Notes: a model not told the origin generated them from the letters alone. Shown: positions 34,483-46,359, numbered from the stretch's first letter. The stretch is 64,000 nucleotides of DNA from Moniliophthora roreri (GCA_001466705.2 LATX02000185.1:372001-436000); one strand, 5' to 3'. Translations and numbers: made by a program.

Positions 34483-36269
34483 ATGCCCACTTATAGCCCA
34501 TCCGCACTGTCAACAACTTCACCGTTAACGTGAGTATAGCTTTGTACTAACCACATATTAGTGCTAATCCAAAGCTCAGGGACGTACCAATCGTGGGTCA
34601 AAATTACAGATGCAGCGCAGTGAACTGATGGTGACGGAACCAGTTCCTGGGATGTGTAGCGAGTGCACTCTTACTAGGAGCAATGATCATCCAAGTTTGT
34701 GAGCACGAATGCATATCCATGGGTCCTGTCAATCACTGACATTTGCTGTACTCGCTATGCAGTCACTTACTACATAGCCTTCCGGCAAGATAACAGGTAT
34801 ATCAAGGTTACAGGCAAGTCTTTCCGGGTACTGGCATATTCGCCCAAACTTCTGACATGACGAATTACTACTAGTGTGGTTCGTATTCTTTGCAGAATGT
34901 CTTTCGTCGGTCTTGGCTGTGACTACCTCTTCGGTATGTTTGGCAAAGTCCAGGAGACTGGCAAATGAGACAGATGCCTGGTTGTTCCAGGCGTTGTCGG
35001 TGCTTAGTGGTTTGGGTGCGTTTTGATGGGATTTTCCGTGCGACAATATTTTATTGCCGACTATACAGTGACGGTCATAGTCCACTGCTTCTACGCATGG
35101 CGTATTCGGGTTCTCGGGGGTAATATCATCATCGTATTGGCCGTCGCTATAGTAAGTCTCTCTCGCCACACCAGCATGTGGACTGAGCCTGAATTGTGTG
35201 CTCATCAGTTGACCTTGATACAATGCACGGCGGTCATTATAGCGGGAAATAAGGTAAGAAGGTTCCATTCATTGGGACTTTGTTCGTTACATCGATTCTG
35301 TAGGTTTTCTTAGAGGCCAATCCACCAAATATCGAACCGTTTATCGGCGTAGGTGCTGTTCCAACTCCCATTAATTCCGAGTTTATCCGATTACTCTCAG
35401 TTGTGGTTATCCGGGAATATCATCTGTGATATCGTGATAACTGGTTCATTGGTTGCCCTCGTATGCTTCTTGGAAACTGTTCACGTAGTCCCATGTCGAT
35501 CTCACTATTCTACCGTTACAGCTACGCAACGCCATCTTGATACTCAGCAACTCGAGGGAAAAGACAAAGGTGGAGAAAATGATGATAGTAGCAGTCGAGA
35601 CGGGGATGATCACGGTGCTCGGAGCCTTACTCAAGCTAATTTTCTTCTTGGCCTTTCGGCGTAAAAGGTCTGTTCATTATGCCTTGTGAGTGGTTTCTGT
35701 CCGTTCCGTTCTTTCTCGGGCCGACTCTTGCTCTAGGTTTTATGTGCTCCCTAAGTTGTGAGTCGAGCTATACTACTCGTGGTGTTCCTATAGAGCTCAT
35801 GTTGTTCTCAGGTATGGGAATTGCATGATGGCGATATTAAACATGCGCCAAGTCACTGTACCGAGGAAGACATTGCTCGACAGCAATGGCTACAGGGCAG
35901 AGGAGGCGATACAAAAATTCGGGCACCTGTCAAGCAAGCCGGAACGCTCATTTGCGAGCACTACCACCATCAGTACCATTGGGTCATTCAAGAGCTCGAA
36001 CATCTTCGAAGCACAAGAGGGGATAAATAGGAAGGGACCTTTTTTGGCCTCAGTAAGTCTTAAGCTTCACATTACTTTGATGTCTCCTTCATTCAGTCGT
36101 TTTGCAATTGTAGGAAAAGGATATCACGGACTCCTGGGACGGTGTTACTTGCTCGGAGCGAGTCTCAAGGTTTTGGTATTCATATACGATTCCTACGGCT
36201 CCCCGAATGGACTCTGTTCGCAATGACTCTTTTGTAGCACCGCCTGAGAAGGTGGTATTAGAATCCTGA
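34483..36269 (+). CDS. DUF6534-type multi-pass membrane protein (copy 1)
   Basis: I read a complete gene from ATG at 34483 to TGA at 36269. The first exon (MPTYSPSALSTTSPL) ends at GTGAGT. A 13-nt exon (34580-34592) and a third exon restore the frame into FLGCVASALLLGAMIIQV. Later blocks, each at splice-consistent borders, are YYIAFRQDNRYIK, VWFVFFAECLSSVLAV, VTVIVHCFYAWRIRVLGG, LTLIQCTAVIIAGNKVFLE, LWLSGNIICDIVITGSLVA, LRNAILILSNSREKT and ETGMITVLGALLKLIFFLAF, then FYVLPKLYGNCMMAILNMRQ and a hydrophilic tail ending EKVVLES. Seven hydrophobic segments and the CFYAWRI and NCMMAILN motifs are typical of the fungal DUF6534 family, which is expanded in mushrooms and has no proven function; resemblance to GPCRs is only topological. 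One intron has a GC donor. Tandem partner at 38035-46359. Confidence 0.78.
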
Positions 36270-36815
36270 CCTCCTAAAGTCCTGCTGACCAGGTGGTTTC
36301 GTTCAAATTGTCCGGAAAATGGAACGGATACTTGCTTTAAAGACTTTATGTTCTCCTATAGCATGGACGACATATGTATTTGTAGGTTATTTCAGAGACT
36401 TTGTATTGCCACTAGCACAAAATGTATCGAGACTAGAACATTATCGATACGGTCGATGTGGTGCGGTAGTTGAACAACGTTTCAACTCTCCTGCACCCTC
36501 AAATTTTTTATACTCATCGCTGTGCATCAATAGACAAAGCCAAACCAATCTGCGGTAGGGCTCCTTGGCGTGCCCCGACAAAGTCGAATAAGATTTTAAG
36601 CGGTCACGCCAATTATCTCACGCTCCGCCAAGTACCAACACAGACTGTCACTAGCAACCAGCCCACTCGCTTTCTGTACGCCTCGGATCCTCTGATGTAC
36701 CGACGGTCTTCAATGAAAACGCCAAAGTCTGCCTGTTACAGTCACTGCTTGAAAGTCACTCTCGGATAGCCATCTTGTTTCAACTTCAAGTTTGGGCCAA
36801 AGACAACAGATTTGC

Positions 36816-37583
36816 ATGATAGCCAAACGCACCCGCACAGTTGGCGGATCACCTGACTTTTCCCGCACGTCTGCCAGTCAAAAATGCGTAGAGTCCTCGC
36901 CGCAAGGTATGTAGTCTCGACGGAAGCCAATATTCAGAGATACAATCAAATTTAGCCATCTTTATTATTCTTGAGAATGTCAATCTAGGTGACTTTTACC
37001 GGGTATTGCACCGTGCAAGTGCGGCATCGCTCTGCAGCGCTTTTCCTTCCAAATAATCCCTGCAAGCGCAGCTACCGGTGTCGAAGGCCCTCTCCAATCA
37101 CTTACCCATCGTATTGTGAACACCCTGGGTTGTCATATGGGTCCTGTGGAAATGTATTGATGGGCCCTGTACAGTATGTGCAATGTGAGCATTTTCAGAG
37201 TTCCTTTGTTAGATCATCCATTTTATGTCAGTTGAAGTTTTTTGGGAGCAAATGGGAATTGCTCTTCAGGCCTTCAAGCTTCAAGCTTCAGGCGCCATGG
37301 GAATGAAAACAAATTCTGACCTTCCTCTTTCGGCATGCGAGACATTCGTACATGGGTTCAATACCAGGTCACTCAGCTCCAATAATTGGCTCAGAGAATG
37401 TGTTTATTACTCTACTACATGACACATGCATTGGGAAATGAATGTTGAGATATTGAGATTTCATGGGTTCTGCGTCTGTCGAGGGACAAACTGGACTTTG
37501 CGGCGAGGACTTTACGCATTTTTGACTGACGTGTGGGAAAAGTCAGGTGACCCGCCAACTGTGCGGGTGCGTTTGGCTATCAT
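36816..37583. mobile_element. Mutator-like MITE with 9-bp target duplication
   Basis: A 768-bp segment starts ATGATAGCCAAACGCACC and ends with its reverse complement. The inverted repeats run about 90-100 bp with few mismatches (both include CACCTGACTTTTCCC and the AAAATGCG...TCCTCGCCGCAA block). The flanks are CAGATTTGC on both sides (36807-36815 and 37584-37592), a 9-bp duplication. Long TIRs plus 9-bp duplication is the MULE pattern. No transposase is encoded. It lies between the two DUF6534 copies. Confidence 0.8.
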
Positions 37584-38034
37584 CAGATTTGCAGTCGGCG
37601 ATGCACTCAAAAATGGTCAACAACCAGGAATTCCGATCAGGATGGGCATGATATCGGGAGGTACGGGCGTTTCAGACTCTTTCCAGTACGAAGAGACTAT
37701 TGATATCTCAGCTTGTTGATATCGTTGTCTCTTGATGATCGTCTACCCTCACGAAAGCAGAGCATTCGTGTTCCGTTCCGCTAATACATCAGAGTCACGG
37801 CAAGCCGTCGGATGCTCCCATAGTTTCAATTTACTCAGCAAACAGGTCAATTGATTGTAGCTACTGAGTTTATGCTGCGCGAACATAAAAGACCTGGATA
37901 ATTGAAATCCTGACCCAGTTCAGCCGGCTGCTTGATTTTCAACGCTCTTTATCTCTGACGTTCTTCGCGCATTTGGAATCTCCTTGATCCTAGTGATCTT
38001 TTGTCTGGAACATTGCTCGGTGTGCAGAGAGCAG

Positions 38035-38985
38035 ATGCCCTCTGAAACCACAGCTCCACTGTCAACACCTTCATCATTAACATGAGTGCAGCCTTGTAAC
38101 CACATATTGGTACTAAATCTGGAGGTCAGGGATGTACTGATTGTGGGTCAGAGTTGCAGTTGTAGCGCACGTGGAATTGACAGCAACTGGGCCAGTTTCT
38201 GGGATCTGTAATGAGTGCCTTTCTGCTTGGCGCAATGTTCATCCAAATCTGTGAGCCTGAATTCATACGCCTAAGTTCGATGGTTGTCTAACATTTGTTG
38301 TTATTCTCGTCACACAGTCATCTACTACATATCCTTCCCGCAAGACCATTGGTATACCAAGGCTACAGGCGGGTCTCTCCGGGTACTGGCATCTTCATCG
38401 TCACTTCTGAATAACTCTTAGTATGGTTCGTATTCTTTGCGGAATGCCTTTCGTCGACCTTGGCTATAGCTACCCCAACTATATGTTTGGCGGAGTACCT
38501 GCGATTGGTAGAACAGGCAGACGCATGGTTGTTCCAGGCGCTTTCTGTGCTTAGCGGTTTGGGTGCGTTTAAACTTCGAGGAATTGCACATGCTACGATC
38601 CTTACTGCCAAGTTCCCAGTGACAGTCATAGTCCATTGCTTCTATGCATGGCGTATTCGGATCCTCGGGGGTAACTTTGCCGTCTCTTTAGTTATCGCAG
38701 TGGTAAGTCACCACTCGACCCGCTTGTGAATAGTGTCTGACCTTGAGGTTCATCAGTTGACCTTGATACAATGTACGGCGGTCATCATCGCCGGAAACAA
38801 GGTAAGAAGGCTTGATTTTCGTGGTAGTTTATTCGACTTGCATCGTCCTTAGGTTTTCTTAGAGGTCAATCCGCCAGATATAGAACTATTCATCGGTGTA
38901 CGTGCCATCATCCTATACATTCATGTTTCGTTTATCTAATAACAATCACCACAGCTGTGGCTAACTGGTAATATCATCTGCGATC
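38035..38985 (+). pseudogene. DUF6534 gene copy 2, 5' part (split by insertion)
   Basis: Paralogue of the gene at 34483-36269, with the same exon plan: the ATG at 38035, a 13-nt exon, FLGSVMSAFLLGAMFIQI, YYISFPQDHWYTKAT, VWFVFFAECLSSTLAI, VTVIVHCFYAWRIRILGG, LTLIQCTAVIIAGNKVFLE, and LWLTGNIICD, where the reading frame is cut by a transposon at 38985. The first intron donor, GT in copy 1, reads AT here (AACATGAGTG), so the first intron may not splice normally. All other splice sites are retained. The 3' half resumes at 45564. Confidence 0.8.
38979..38985. repeat. Target duplication TGCGATC, left copy
   Basis: TGCGATC directly precedes the element start CACCTATGG and recurs at 45557-45563 directly after the element end CCATAGGTG. 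Removing the element and one copy restores the exon frame (ICD followed by LVITGSL). Confidence 0.85.
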
Positions 38986-39380
38986 CACCTATGGTGCCCG
39001 AGAAATACCACGGGTTTGATGGCAAGCTACGCCTATCTCGGCATCAAATATGAAGAGTTTTTGGGCTGAGAGGGCGCCCGTCGTTAAAACCCATCATTAA
39101 TTCTGGTAATTTGAATTTTGCACCGAGAGCTCAATCCAAGGTCGAAATTCTCGCTGAACTTCCTGACCTCTCAGTCCGGCATTTCCCGTTCTATCGATAT
39201 CGTCATCGTTTCCTTTTCGTCGCCGTCGCCATCACCGCATGTTCCTGTCGCCGAGTCCCGACCATTAATTGCATAAATATAGATCAACATCCGCCTCTTG
39301 ACATCAAACCGCCATGATGCCGCCACCTCGGGCCCATGATGCCCATCCAGTGTCCCCTTCCCTTTCCAGATTTATTGCCG
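38986..39380 (+). repeat. Left 395-bp terminal inverted repeat
   Basis: Runs from CACCTATGG to ATTTATTGCCG and is almost identical to the reverse complement of 45162-45556. It recurs as direct copies at 40212-40606 (the assembly duplicate) and 41451-41845 (the diverged copy). The 68-codon frames found in each are spurious by-products of the repeat. Confidence 0.85.
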
Positions 39381-39668
39381 AAGTATCAAATGTGCCATAT
39401 ATTTTGTCCTAGGTAAGTCATTTCTCTATGTACTGACCCTTATTTTCTTTCACACATCTCATTCAGGAGGCATGCCACACCATTACAACTCCACTTTCAT
39501 CATAGCTTCTGTTAGGCAGATAGCAGTTGGATGGGTCCTGTAAAGGACATCTTACTCATGGATGTATGGGAACTTGGATGAGGTGAGTTTTCACCTGATA
39601 TTTTATCTCACCTTTTGCATTGACCTCCATGATGAGGCAGGTTCATGTATAGACTCATGGAAACTAAN

Positions 39669-40893
39669 AATGCCTTTCGTCGACCTTGGCTATAGCTACC
39701 CCAACTATATGTTTGGCGGAGTACCTGCGATTGGTAGAACAGGCAGACGCATGGTTGTTCCAGGCGCTTTCTGTGCTTAGCGGTTTGGGTGCGTTTAAAC
39801 TTCGAGGAATTGCACATGCTACGATCCTTACTGCCAAGTTCCCAGTGACAGTCATAGTCCATTGCTTCTATGCATGGCGTATTCGGATCCTCGGGGGTAA
39901 CTTTGCCGTCTCTTTAGTTATCGCAGTGGTAAGTCACCACTCGACCCGCTTGTGAATAGTGTCTGACCTTGAGGTTCATCAGTTGACCTTGATACAATGT
40001 ACGGCGGTCATCATCGCCGGAAACAAGGTAAGAAGGCTTGATTTTCGTGGTAGTTTATTCGACTTGCATCGTCCTTAGGTTTTCTTAGAGGTCAATCCGC
40101 CAGATATAGAACTATTCATCGGTGTACGTGCCATCATCCTATACATTCATGTTTCGTTTATCTAATAACAATCACCACAGCTGTGGCTAACTGGTAATAT
40201 CATCTGCGATCCACCTATGGTGCCCGAGAAATACCACGGGTTTGATGGCAAGCTACGCCTATCTCGGCATCAAATATGAAGAGTTTTTGGGCTGAGAGGG
40301 CGCCCGTCGTTAAAACCCATCATTAATTCTGGTAATTTGAATTTTGCACCGAGAGCTCACTCCAAGGTCGAAATTCTCGCTGAACTTCCTGACCTCTCAG
40401 TCCGGCATTTCCCGTTCTATCGATATCGTCATCGTTTCCTTTTCGTCGCCGTCGCCATCACCGCATGTTCCTGTCGCCGAGTCCCGACCATTAATTGCAT
40501 AAATATAGATCAACATCCGCCTCTTGACATCAAACCGCCATGATGCCGCCACCTCGGGCCCATGATGCCCATCCAGTGTCCCCTTCCCTTTCCAGATTTA
40601 TTGCCGAAGTATCAAATGTGCCATATATTTTGTCCTAGGTAAGTCATTTCTCTATGTACTGACCCTTATTTTCTTTCACACATCTCATTCAGGAGGCATG
40701 CCACACCATTACAACTCCACTTTCATCATAGCTTCTGTTAGGCAGATAGCAGTTGGATGGGTCCTGTAAAGGACATCTTACTCATGGATGTATGGGAACT
40801 TGGATGAGGTGAGTTTTCACCTGATATTTTATCTCACCTTTTGCATTGACCTCCATGATGAGGTGGGTTCATGTATAGACTCATGGAAACTAA
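39669..40893 (+). repeat. 1,225-bp near-perfect repeat of 38443-39667
   Basis: The sequence right after the N at 39668 repeats 38443-39667 at a constant offset of 1226 bp with only a few substitutions. It contains both the middle exons of the DUF6534 gene and the left TIR, so it also repeats the insertion junction. An unmerged contig overlap (or two haplotypes placed in tandem) explains this better than a biological tandem duplication. Confidence 0.75.
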
Positions 40894-41135
40894 TGCCCAG
40901 CTGCAACGCTGTTCAATCAATGGCTTACTACCGAGCTTTTGATGTCATCTGAGACATTTCTCATGTCGCCTACAGTCAAGGTGACCCACACTGGTCCCTA
41001 CATCCCATCATGTCGGCTTTGCGGGGGGAATTTCCAAGCCGTTAAGACTAAATTTCAGCATACTAGTTTGGATACAAACCATTGCTGAACACTTAGTACA
41101 AATCATGCTGGTGAGCATTCTGAATTGAGATGATC

Positions 41136-41222
41136 TTGCTTCTCAGATTATTGATTACATTTTCTTGCTTCTCAGATTATTGATTACATTTTCTTGCTTC
41201 TCAGATTATTGATTACATTTTC
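41136..41222 (+). repeat. 29-bp minisatellite, three units
   Basis: Three direct units beginning TTGCTTCTCAGATTATTGAT. The corresponding place in the diverged copy (about 42375-42404) has a single unit. It is thus a variable-number tandem repeat within the element. Confidence 0.85.
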
Positions 41223-41419
41223 TTGCATCTGGAAATCATCTGGCCCCATCAAAACTGCAGATACACATCTCTCCAGGCTCATTCAACCCTGCACCCATAG
41301 CAAATCCTCAAGTTCTACAAGAGGTGATCATGTCCTATTGATTCCAGAATGCAGTAGTAAAAGACCAATCAACAGTGTTTTGGAGCCCTTTCAGCTCCCA
41401 TAATTAGCAATACCTTGTN

Positions 41420-43869
41420 AAACCAACGAACCCGTTATCACCAGATCGCACACCTATGGTGCCCGAGAAATACCACGGGTTTGATGGCAAGCTACGCCTA
41501 TCTCGGCATCAAATATGAAGAGTTTTTGGGCTGAGAGGGCGCCCGTCGTTAAAACCCATCATTAATTCTGGTAATTTGAATTTTGCACCAAGAGCTCACT
41601 CCAAGGTCGAACTTCTCACTGAACTTCCTGACCTCTCAGTCCGGCACTTCCCGTTCTATCGATATCGTCATCATTTCCTTTTTGTCGCCGTCGCCATCAC
41701 CGCATGTTCCCGTCGCCGAGTCCCGACCATTAATTGCATAAATATAGATCAACATCCGCCTCTTGACATCAAACCGCCATGATGCCGCCGCCTCGGGCCC
41801 ATGATGCCCATCCAGTGTCCCCTTCCCTTTCCAGATTTATCGCCGAAGTATCAAATGTGCCATATATTTTGTCCTAGGTAAGTCATTTCTCTATGTACTG
41901 ACCCTTATTTTCTTTCACACGTCTCATTCAGGAGGCATGCCACACCATTACAACTCCACTTTCATCGTAGCTTCCGTTAGGCAGATAGCAGTTGGATGGG
42001 TCCTGTAAAGGACATCTTACTCATGGATGTATGGGAACTTGGATGAGGTGAGTTTTCACCTGATATTTTATCTCATCTTTTGCATTGACCTCCATGACGA
42101 GGCGGGCTCATGTATAGACTCGTGGAAACTAATGGCCAGCTTCAACGCTGTTCAATCAATGGCTTACCACCGAGCTTTTGATGTCATCCGAGACATTTCT
42201 CATGTCGCTTACAGTCAAGGTGACCTGCACTGGTCCCTACATCCCATCATGTCGGCTTTGCGGGGGGAATTTCCAAGCTGTCAAGACTAAATTTCAGCAT
42301 ACTAGTTTGGATACAAACCATTGCTGAACACTTAGTACAAATCATGCTGGTGAGCATTCTGAATTGAGATGATCTTGCTTCTCAGATTATTGATTACATT
42401 TTCTTGCATCTGGAAATCATCTGGCCCCATCAAAACTGCAGATACACATCTCTCCAGGCTCATTTGACCCTGCACCCATAGCAAATCCTCAAGTTCTACA
42501 AGAGGTGATCATGTCCTATTGATTCCAGAATGCAGTAGTAAAAGACCAATCAACAGTGTTTTGGGGCCCTTTCAGCTCCCATAATTAGTGATACCTTGTA
42601 CAGACACCCGCCTGAGCAACTGTAACCTGCTAGCAGACATTTAATTCCTAGACATGGGAGCTCGTGATGTGTTCCAGTGTACTCAGATATTCATAACGAA
42701 GATAGCTGTGGAGGTGTTGAGTTGAGCGCCAATATCGACCATAAGAATAACAGATATATGATAATGGTAGAGAAAATCATAAATGCCATTACTGAATAAG
42801 AAAGCGCTGCAGACCATTGCCTCGGACATCTTGGGATCACACTCAAGACCCAAAGAAGTATTCACGTACTGTCTTGTTTTCATTGCAACATCTTCAAACT
42901 GTGAATATAAGCTCAGTGAGTGCCAACAATTATTTAACAATAACATCTTGCTGACCGAAAAGGTGAGAATTTTTGGCACTATAGATGGGCAGCTACGTTA
43001 GCAGATCAACGTCCGGCAATAAGGTGTCTTACTTACCATTCAACTGAAATAAATTTGAGGTGGACAAAAGTGATAAGAACTATCAGATACTGGTCATAGT
43101 GGCTTTATGAAGCAGTTCAGCCCCATCCCAAAGGATGTGGGGTGAGTAATTGGTAAGTTGTCGACCATGGTGATGTGTGGTGATCACAGTGTGGTGATCA
43201 TCTAGAAAAGTTTCTCCTACTTTGTTCCATCAACGTGCTATCCTAAACACTTAAAGAAATCACAAGGCTCTTCAAATTGTATTAACAGCATTGATGAATA
43301 TAGACTAGTTGTGATATTTAAAGGTAGATTCACGGAGATTGAGTAAAAGCTTCGTGTTTGTTCATACAACTTTAAATACAGAAAGTGCTATCAAAAAACA
43401 ATCTGGAAATCAAGGCAATCAACTCGCTATGCTGGATAACAGTCATTTGGATCCAAAGCGAAATGTACATTGTGAACATATACAACCTACATATAGGATG
43501 TGAAGTACTATCGCAGAGACACGGAATAATTTACCATGCCCAAAACTGTGGCCAGCAGTCCTGACAGAGATGTTGCCGTAAATGAGAACTAGAACTACGA
43601 AAAGATCGGAAATCAGGAAAAAAAAAACACCTACCATTCTCTATCACAGCATATGGTCAAACTCACTGAGGGAGGATTCTCTGAGCGAGAACACGAGTGC
43701 GTATCCATGACATCATAGAAATTGACCCAGGATCAATGCCCTGGAGGAGTCTGGCATACTTAATGGTAAGATTTCAAGATGAGGAGACGAAACAGCTATC
43801 TGGATACGTACCATATATGTTCCAGTCTTCAGACGGCCCTAGGGAACAGCTTGATCCACCTCTTGTTAT
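41420..43869. repeat. Diverged element copy attached to inverted right flank
   Basis: Starts immediately after the N at 41419 with the reverse complement of the DUF6534 right flank (matching 45557-45587), including the 7-bp target duplication. It then enters a left-type element end at 41451 and runs inward in the same direction as 40212 onward. From 42767 it overlaps 43871-45017 with a few percent of base differences and a 44-bp net deletion near 42796. It ends at the N at 43870. Confidence 0.75.
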
Positions 43870-45161
43870 NGTAGAGAAAATCATAAATGCCATTACTGAA
43901 GGTGTGTATCTTCCTAACTTAAGCCTCGTTGAGCGAGGGATTGCCAAGAAAGCGCTGCAGACCATTGCCTCGGACATCTTGGGATCACACTCAAGACCCA
44001 AAGAAGTATTCACGTACTGTCTTGTTTTCATTGCAACATCTTCAAACTGTGAATATAAGCTCAGTGAGTGCCAACAATTATTTAACAATAACATCTTGCT
44101 GACCGAAAAGGTGAGAATTTTTGGCACTATAGATGGGCAGCTGCATTAGCAGATCAACGTCTAGCAATAAGGTGTCTTACTTACCATTCAACCGAAATAA
44201 ATTTGAGGTGGACAAAAGTGATAAGAACTGTCAGATACTGGTCATAGTGGCTTTATGAAGCAGTTCGGCCCCATCCCAAAGGATGTGGGGTGAGTAATCG
44301 GTAAGTTGTCGACCGTGGTGATGTGTGGTGATCACAGCATGGTGATCATCTAGAAAAGTTTCTCCTACTTTGTTCCATCAACGCGCTATCCTAAACACTT
44401 AAAGAAATCACAAGGCTCTTCAAATTGTATTAACAGCATTGATGAATACAGACTAGTTGTGATATTTAAAGGTAGATTCACAGAGATCGAGTAAAAGCTT
44501 CATGTTTGTTCATACAACTTTAAATACAGAAAGTGCTATCGAAAAACAATCTGGAAATCAAGGCAATCAACTTGCTATGCTGGATAACAGTCATTTGGAT
44601 CCAAAGCAAAATGTACATTGTGAACATATACAACCTACATATAGGATGTGAAGTACTATTGTGGAGACACAGAATGATTTACCATGCCCAAAACTGTGGC
44701 CAGCAGTCCTGACAGAGATGTTGCTGTAAATGAGAGCTAGAACTACAAAAAGATCGGAAATCAGGAAAAAAAAAACACGTACCATTCTCTATCACAGCAT
44801 ATGGTCAAACTCACTGAGGGAGGATTCTCTGAGCGAGAACACGAGTGCGTATCCATGACATCATAGAAATTGACCCAGGATCAATGCCCTGGAGGAGTCT
44901 GGCATACTTAATGGTAAGATTTCAAGATGAGGAGACGAAACAGCTATCTGGATACGTACCATATATGTTCCAGTCTTCAGACGGCCCTAGGGAACAGCTT
45001 GATCCACCTCTTGTTATGCTCAGCATCTATTCCCAGCTGAAACAGTATTAGTCCAATCAGAAGATAAGCTTAAGAGTATTCTATTTGATAGTTGCTTTAG
45101 AACAGCACTTGAGGGACTCACTTCTAGTCCAGACAGTACATGGACATTCCACCTAACACCT

Positions 45162-45556
45162 CGGCAATAAATCCGGAAAGGGGAGGGGACACTGGATGGG
45201 CATCATGGGCCCGAGGTGGCGGCATCATGGCGGTTTGATGTCAAGAGGCGGATGTTGATCTATATTTATGCAATTAATGGTCGGGACTCGGCGACGGGAA
45301 CATGCGGTGATGGCGACGGCGACGAAAAGGAAACGATGACGATATCGATAGAACGGGAAATGCCGGACTGAGAGGTCAGGAAGTTCAGCGAGAATTTCGA
45401 CCTTGGAGTGAGCTCTCGGTGCAAAATTCAAATTACCAGAATTAATGATGGGTTTTAACGACGGGCGCCCTCTCAGCCCAAAAACTCTTCATATTTGATG
45501 CCGAGATAGGCGTAGCTTGCCATCAAACCCGTGGTATTTCTCGGGCACCATAGGTG
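45162..45556 (-). repeat. Right 395-bp terminal inverted repeat
   Basis: Reverse complement of 38986-39380 with a handful of mismatches. Just inside it (45018-45161) the sequence differs completely from that inside the left repeat, so the two element ends can be told apart. Confidence 0.85.
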
Positions 45557-45563
45557 TGCGATC

Positions 45564-46359
45564 TGGTGATAACGGGTTCGTTGGTTTGCCTTGTATGTTG
45601 CTTGGAAACTATCCACACGGTCCTATGCTGATCTTACGCTTGCCTGCTACAGTTACGCAACGCCATCCTGATACTCAACAACTCGAGGACAAGGACGAAG
45701 GTAGAGAAGATTATGACGGTGGCAGTCGAGACGGGGATGATCACGGTACTTGGATCCGTAATCCAGCTGGCTTTTTTCTTGGCCTTCCGACGTAAAAGAT
45801 CTGTTCATTATGCCCTGTGAGCGCTTTTTCCCCATCCCTTTTTTTTTCTGGCTGAATTTCGTCCTAGGTTTTATGTGCTCCCCCAGTTGTGGGTCAAGCT
45901 ATGCTGTTTGTGGTATAAAGCTCACCTCATTTTCAGATACGGGAATTGCATGATGGCAGTATTGAATATACGCCAAGTTGCTGTGCCAGGGAAGACGATG
46001 CACGACAGCAATCATCAAAAGATCGAGGAGGTGATGCTACAGTTCGGTCACCTATTAGATGAACCGCGGCGTCCCTTCGCGAGCGCTCCTGCATCCCCCA
46101 AGAGCCCGATATTCCTCAGATCACACGAGATGACGATTGGGAAAGGATCTTTCTTGGTCTCAGTACGTTTCTCTACTTCATGTCTTCGATATCTCTTCAT
46201 TCAGCCATTTACATTCTTTAGGAAAGGGACATTACAGACTCTTGGGACAATGTTGCTGTTTCGGAGCGAGTCGCAAGATTCTGGTATTCGTACGCGATTC
46301 CTGGTCCTACCCTTATAGCCCCTGCTAGTAGCGATGTTTCGCCAGCGAAGGTAGTTTAG
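45564..46359 (+). pseudogene. DUF6534 gene copy 2, 3' part (after insertion)
   Basis: Resumes the exon interrupted at 38985: LVITGSLVC, then LRNAILILNNSRTRTKVEKI, ETGMITVLGSVIQLAFFLAF, FYVLPQLYGNCMMAVLNIRQ, and the hydrophilic tail with ITDSWDNVAVSERVARFWYS ending SPAKVV and TAG at 46359. Exon borders match copy 1 and no stop or frameshift is present, so the gene was intact in this half when the element landed. The 3' flank also resembles that of copy 1 (near 36310 onward), showing a tandem duplication that included flanking DNA. Confidence 0.82.

Larger units (their letters stand above)
38986..45556. mobile_element. TIR transposon insertion (with assembly duplications)
   Basis: Begins CACCTATGGTGCCCGAG and ends with the exact reverse complement. 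The insertion splits a DUF6534 exon and is flanked by a 7-bp duplication. As assembled it is 6.57 kb, but three N joins and near-identical overlaps show the true element is shorter. Joining the stretch 41451-43869 to the unique right end 45018-45556 gives about 2.96 kb. No transposase or other known domain is readable. The internal frames (for example SLAYLMVRFQDEETKQLSGY, and LSLVERGIAKKALQTIASDI) match nothing I know. It is therefore probably non-autonomous; the superfamily is uncertain (395-bp TIR with 7-bp duplication fits none neatly). Confidence 0.78.

Noticed and set aside
34729..35268. 179-codon minus-strand frame
   Set aside because: Antisense to the well-supported DUF6534 exons; no motif of its own.
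39111..39317. 68-codon frames repeated at 39111, 40337, 41576 and 45225
   Set aside because: They lie wholly inside the terminal inverted repeat, are present only because the repeat is, and match no protein.
38443..40893. Tandem triplication of DUF6534 exons
   Set aside because: The repeat starts exactly at an N, has constant offset and also duplicates the transposon junction; an unmerged contig overlap is simpler.
42683..42979. Minus-strand frame starting MPKILTFSV, repeated at 43774-44127
   Set aside because: Present only because the transposon interior is duplicated; no recognised domain and interrupted differently in each copy.
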